A stretch of DNA of 64,000 nucleotides from Microbacterium invictum (GTDB lineage Bacteria > Actinomycetota > Actinomycetes > Actinomycetales > Microbacteriaceae): NCBI RefSeq assembly GCF_034421375.1, contig NZ_CP139779.1, positions 1,054,001 through 1,118,000 on the forward strand. The letters are read 5' to 3'. The translations under genes and the position numbers were made by a program. Shown one piece after another: positions 61,827-64,000 of this stretch; the first letter of the stretch is position 1, and each line of letters opens with the position of its first letter. A model generated the notes under the pieces. That model saw nothing but the letters and a program-made list of their open reading frames with translations. It searched no databases and was not told where the DNA came from.

Positions 61827-62795
61827 ATGACCACCGCCGATCTTCTGGGGAAGATCCTCCAGGTCGTGATGGGGCTGGCCGTATTCGCCGCCATCGTGGG
61901 CCTGCTGGTCTTCTTCATCGACCGGGCTCCGAAGAAGGGCCGCGACTACTGGCAGCTCGTCGGCTTCCTCGCCCCCGCCATCATCCTTCTGGCCATCGGC
62001 CTGATCTGGCCGGCGATCCGCACCACGGGGCTGGCCTTCCTCGACAACAGCGGCAATTTCAGCTGGGACAACTTCATCTGGATGTTCACCCAGCCCGCCG
62101 CCATCCGGACGCTCATCAACACCGTCATCTGGGTGCTGTTCGTCCCGACGCTCGCCACCGCCCTGGGCCTGGCCTACGCGGTGTTCATCGACAAGTCCCG
62201 CGGTGAGCGCTATTACAAGGCGCTGGTGTTCATGCCGATGGCCATCTCGTTCGTCGGCGCCGGCATCATCTGGCGCTTCGTCTACGAGTACCGCGCCGGT
62301 GAGCGCGAGCAGATCGGCCTGCTCAACGCGATCGTGACGGGTCTCGGCGGCGAACCGGTGCAGTGGCTCCAGACCGATCCGCTGAACACCTTCCTGCTCA
62401 TCGTGGTGATGATCTGGATCCAGACCGGTTTCGCCATGGTCGTGCTCAGCGCAGCGATCAAGGGAATTCCGACCGAGCAGATCGAAGCGGCGCAGCTGGA
62501 CGGCACGAACGCCTGGCAGCGGTTCATGAACGTCACCGTCCCGGGGATCCGGGGATCGCTCGTCGTGGTTCTCACGACCATCTCGATCGCGACGCTGAAA
62601 GTGTTCGACATCGTGCGGACGATGACCGCCGGTAACTTCAACACCTCGGTCGTCGCCAACGAAATGTACACCCAGGCGTTCCGGGCCAGCGAAGTCGGAC
62701 GAGGGTCGGCGCTCGCCGTCATCCTCTTCCTGCTCGTGCTGCCCATCGTCATCTACAACGTCAACATACTTCGCAAGCAGAGGGAGATCCGATGA
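61827..62795 (+). CDS. ABC sugar permease, MalF-like
   Basis: 322 residues with about seven or eight transmembrane helices. The first helix (VVMGLAVFAAIVGLLVFFI) is followed by the usual MalF topology, and the EAA motif AAIKGIPTEQIEAAQLDGTNAW lies near residue 218. ATG at 61827 follows AAAGGATC. It overlaps the second permease by ATGA. Confidence 0.92.
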   Translation: MTTADLLGKILQVVMGLAVFAAIVGLLVFFIDRAPKKGRDYWQLVGFLAPAIILLAIGLIWPAIRTTGLAFLDNSGNFSWDNFIWMFTQPAAIRTLINTVIWVLFVPTLATALGLAYAVFIDKSRGERYYKALVFMPMAISFVGAGIIWRFVYEYRAGEREQIGLLNAIVTGLGGEPVQWLQTDPLNTFLLIVVMIWIQTGFAMVVLSAAIKGIPTEQIEAAQLDGTNAWQRFMNVTVPGIRGSLVVVLTTISIATLKVFDIVRTMTAGNFNTSVVANEMYTQAFRASEVGRGSALAVILFLLVLPIVIYNVNILRKQREIR

Positions 62796-63778
62796 GCAGC
62801 GTCGCCCCCGTCGATCTTCCCACCGGTGAGGGAAGGGACGATTCGAGTTTCGAAGAGGCAGCCCGCGACACCAAGTCGGGCCGGATCAAGCGGCGCCTGA
62901 CCTCGCCGTGGGCGACGGCCGCGGCGATCGCGATCGCGATCGTCTGGACGATCCCCACCTTCGGTCTGTTCATCTCCTCCTTCCGGCCTGCCGAGCTGAT
63001 CCAGACCACCGGCTGGTGGACGATCTTCCAGAACCCCGGCTTCACGCTCGACAACTACCGGGACGTTCTCTTCTCGCCGTCGCAGTCGGCACCGCAGCTG
63101 GGGGCGTACTTCGTCAACTCGCTCGCCATCGCCATCCCCGCGACGGTGTTCCCCCTGGTGATCGCCTGCATGGCGGCCTACGCCTTCGCCTGGATCAAGT
63201 TCCGCGGTGCGAACGTGCTGTTCATCCTGGTGTTCGCGCTGCAGATCGTGCCGCTGCAGATGGCCCTCGTGCCGCTGCTGCAGTTCTTCTCCTCGTGGCT
63301 CCGGCCGCTGCAGGTGGGATTGCACAACGTCATCCCGATCATCCCGGAGCAGAACTACCTGCCGGTGTGGATCGCGCACACGATCTTCGCCCTTCCGCTG
63401 GCGATCTTCCTGCTGCACAACTTCATCCACGAGATCCCCGGCGACGTCATCGAGGCGGCGCGCGTGGACGGCGCGTCGCACAGCCAGATCTTCTTCCGGA
63501 TCGTGCTGCCGCTGGCGATCCCCGCCATCGCGTCCTTCGCGATCTTCCAGTTCCTGTGGGTGTGGAACGACCTGCTGGTCGCCCTCATCTTCTCCGGCGG
63601 CACGCAGGACGTCGCGCCGTTGACCCAGCGACTCGCGGAGCTGGTCGGTTCGCGAGGGCAGGACTGGCAACGTCTGACGGCGGGCGCGTTCGTCTCGCTG
63701 GTGGTGCCACTGATCGTGTTCTTCTCGTTGCAGAGATTCTTCGTCAGAGGACTCTTGGCGGGGTCGACGAAGGGGTAG
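62792..63778 (+). CDS. ABC sugar permease, MalG-like
   Basis: 328 residues with six main helices after a hydrophilic N-terminal tail of about 45 residues. The EAA motif IHEIPGDVIEAARVDGASHSQ is near residue 215. Together with the MalF-like partner it forms the channel. ATG at 62792 overlaps the partner stop. Confidence 0.93.
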   Translation: MSSVAPVDLPTGEGRDDSSFEEAARDTKSGRIKRRLTSPWATAAAIAIAIVWTIPTFGLFISSFRPAELIQTTGWWTIFQNPGFTLDNYRDVLFSPSQSAPQLGAYFVNSLAIAIPATVFPLVIACMAAYAFAWIKFRGANVLFILVFALQIVPLQMALVPLLQFFSSWLRPLQVGLHNVIPIIPEQNYLPVWIAHTIFALPLAIFLLHNFIHEIPGDVIEAARVDGASHSQIFFRIVLPLAIPAIASFAIFQFLWVWNDLLVALIFSGGTQDVAPLTQRLAELVGSRGQDWQRLTAGAFVSLVVPLIVFFSLQRFFVRGLLAGSTKG

Positions 63779-63904
63779 ACCGAGGTACCGGAGGGTGTTG
63801 GCGCGGCGTCCGATGGCGTGCGTCGCGTCAACCAGTCCGGACCTGTGCGGCCGGACGACGGGTCGTCCCCTGGTGCGCAGCGGTGTGAGCGCTACTGTCT
63901 GAGC

Positions 63905-64000
63905 ATGGCCGAGCACGAGATCGACGCCCCCGACACCGATGGCGCGACCGACCTGACGATCGAGATCGATCCGGATGCGGGGCTGCGCGCGGCCGATGTC
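63905..64000 (+). CDS. Partial gene, unknown product
   Basis: The ATG at 63905 starts MAEHEIDAPDTDGATDLTIE and the frame stays open to the window edge (32 codons). The N-terminus is very acidic. TACTGT lies 6 nt upstream, so the message may be leaderless. Too little is visible to name a family. The 126 bp between it and the importer show no other feature. Confidence 0.5.
   Translation, partial: MAEHEIDAPDTDGATDLTIEIDPDAGLRAADV

Overview
The window comes from a high-GC Gram-positive bacterium of the order Micrococcales, most likely the family Microbacteriaceae (Microbacterium or a close relative). The evidence is the high G+C with GTG starts, the conserved order MaoC-MaoC-murB and tRNA-Trp-secE-nusG-rplK-rplA, a RamB-type regulator divergent from isocitrate lyase, and DUF2510, DUF559 and TraR/DksA small proteins typical of that group. 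Nearly all of it is ordinary chromosome. Only the first kilobase looks foreign: a gene with unusual codon use ends against a 3' fragment of a tRNA-Tyr gene, as expected for the right end of an element integrated in that tRNA.

Layout. 1-1.1 kb: element end and tRNA-Tyr fragment. 1.2-6.6 kb: a membrane protein, an FAD oxidoreductase, an inositol-monophosphatase-family enzyme and an M23 peptidase. 6.6-7.3 kb: tRNA-Thr, tRNA-Met, then a guanidine-III riboswitch in front of a small multidrug resistance (Gdx) exporter. 7.4-15.3 kb: amino acid permease, CNNM/CorC protein, SDR enzyme, small zinc-finger protein, TauE/SafE transporter, two MaoC-fold proteins and MurB. 15.3-15.8 kb: a gene-free block of large palindromes, a tandem repeat and a G-rich run between convergent genes. 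15.8-24.2 kb: a flavin disulfide oxidoreductase, the TctABC tripartite carboxylate transporter with a divergent CitA/DpiB-type two-component system, and an aminotransferase. 24.3-29.0 kb: the glyoxylate shunt (malate synthase, isocitrate lyase) with its RamB-like regulator.

29-38.6 kb: a DUF559 nuclease-like gene between two copies of a 67-bp repeat, then a putrescine/GABA catabolic cluster (PucR-type regulator, GABA transaminase, putrescine oxidase, universal stress protein, permease, semialdehyde dehydrogenase). 38.6-46.6 kb: alanine dehydrogenase with an Lrp regulator, a flavin-binding PPOX protein, tRNA-Trp-secE-nusG-rplK-rplA, the LysE/LysG exporter-regulator pair and a quinone-oxidoreductase-like MDR. 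46.7-54.0 kb: a ribose-type sugar ABC system with a ROK regulator, a Gfo/Idh/MocA dehydrogenase and a xylose-isomerase-like TIM barrel. 54.1-57.5 kb: MarR regulator plus 14-TM MFS pump with two clear operators, a 2H phosphoesterase and a YqaJ-type nuclease. 57.5-59 kb: rplJ-rplL. 59-63.8 kb: a LacI regulator divergent from an oligosaccharide ABC importer with two operators.

Two patterns run through the window. At least nine genes carry a TAnnnT hexamer 6-7 nt before the start codon, which suggests leaderless transcripts and settles several start choices. Most transport modules sit next to a dedicated divergent or adjacent regulator with a visible operator. I found no rRNA, CRISPR array, insertion sequence or replication origin.
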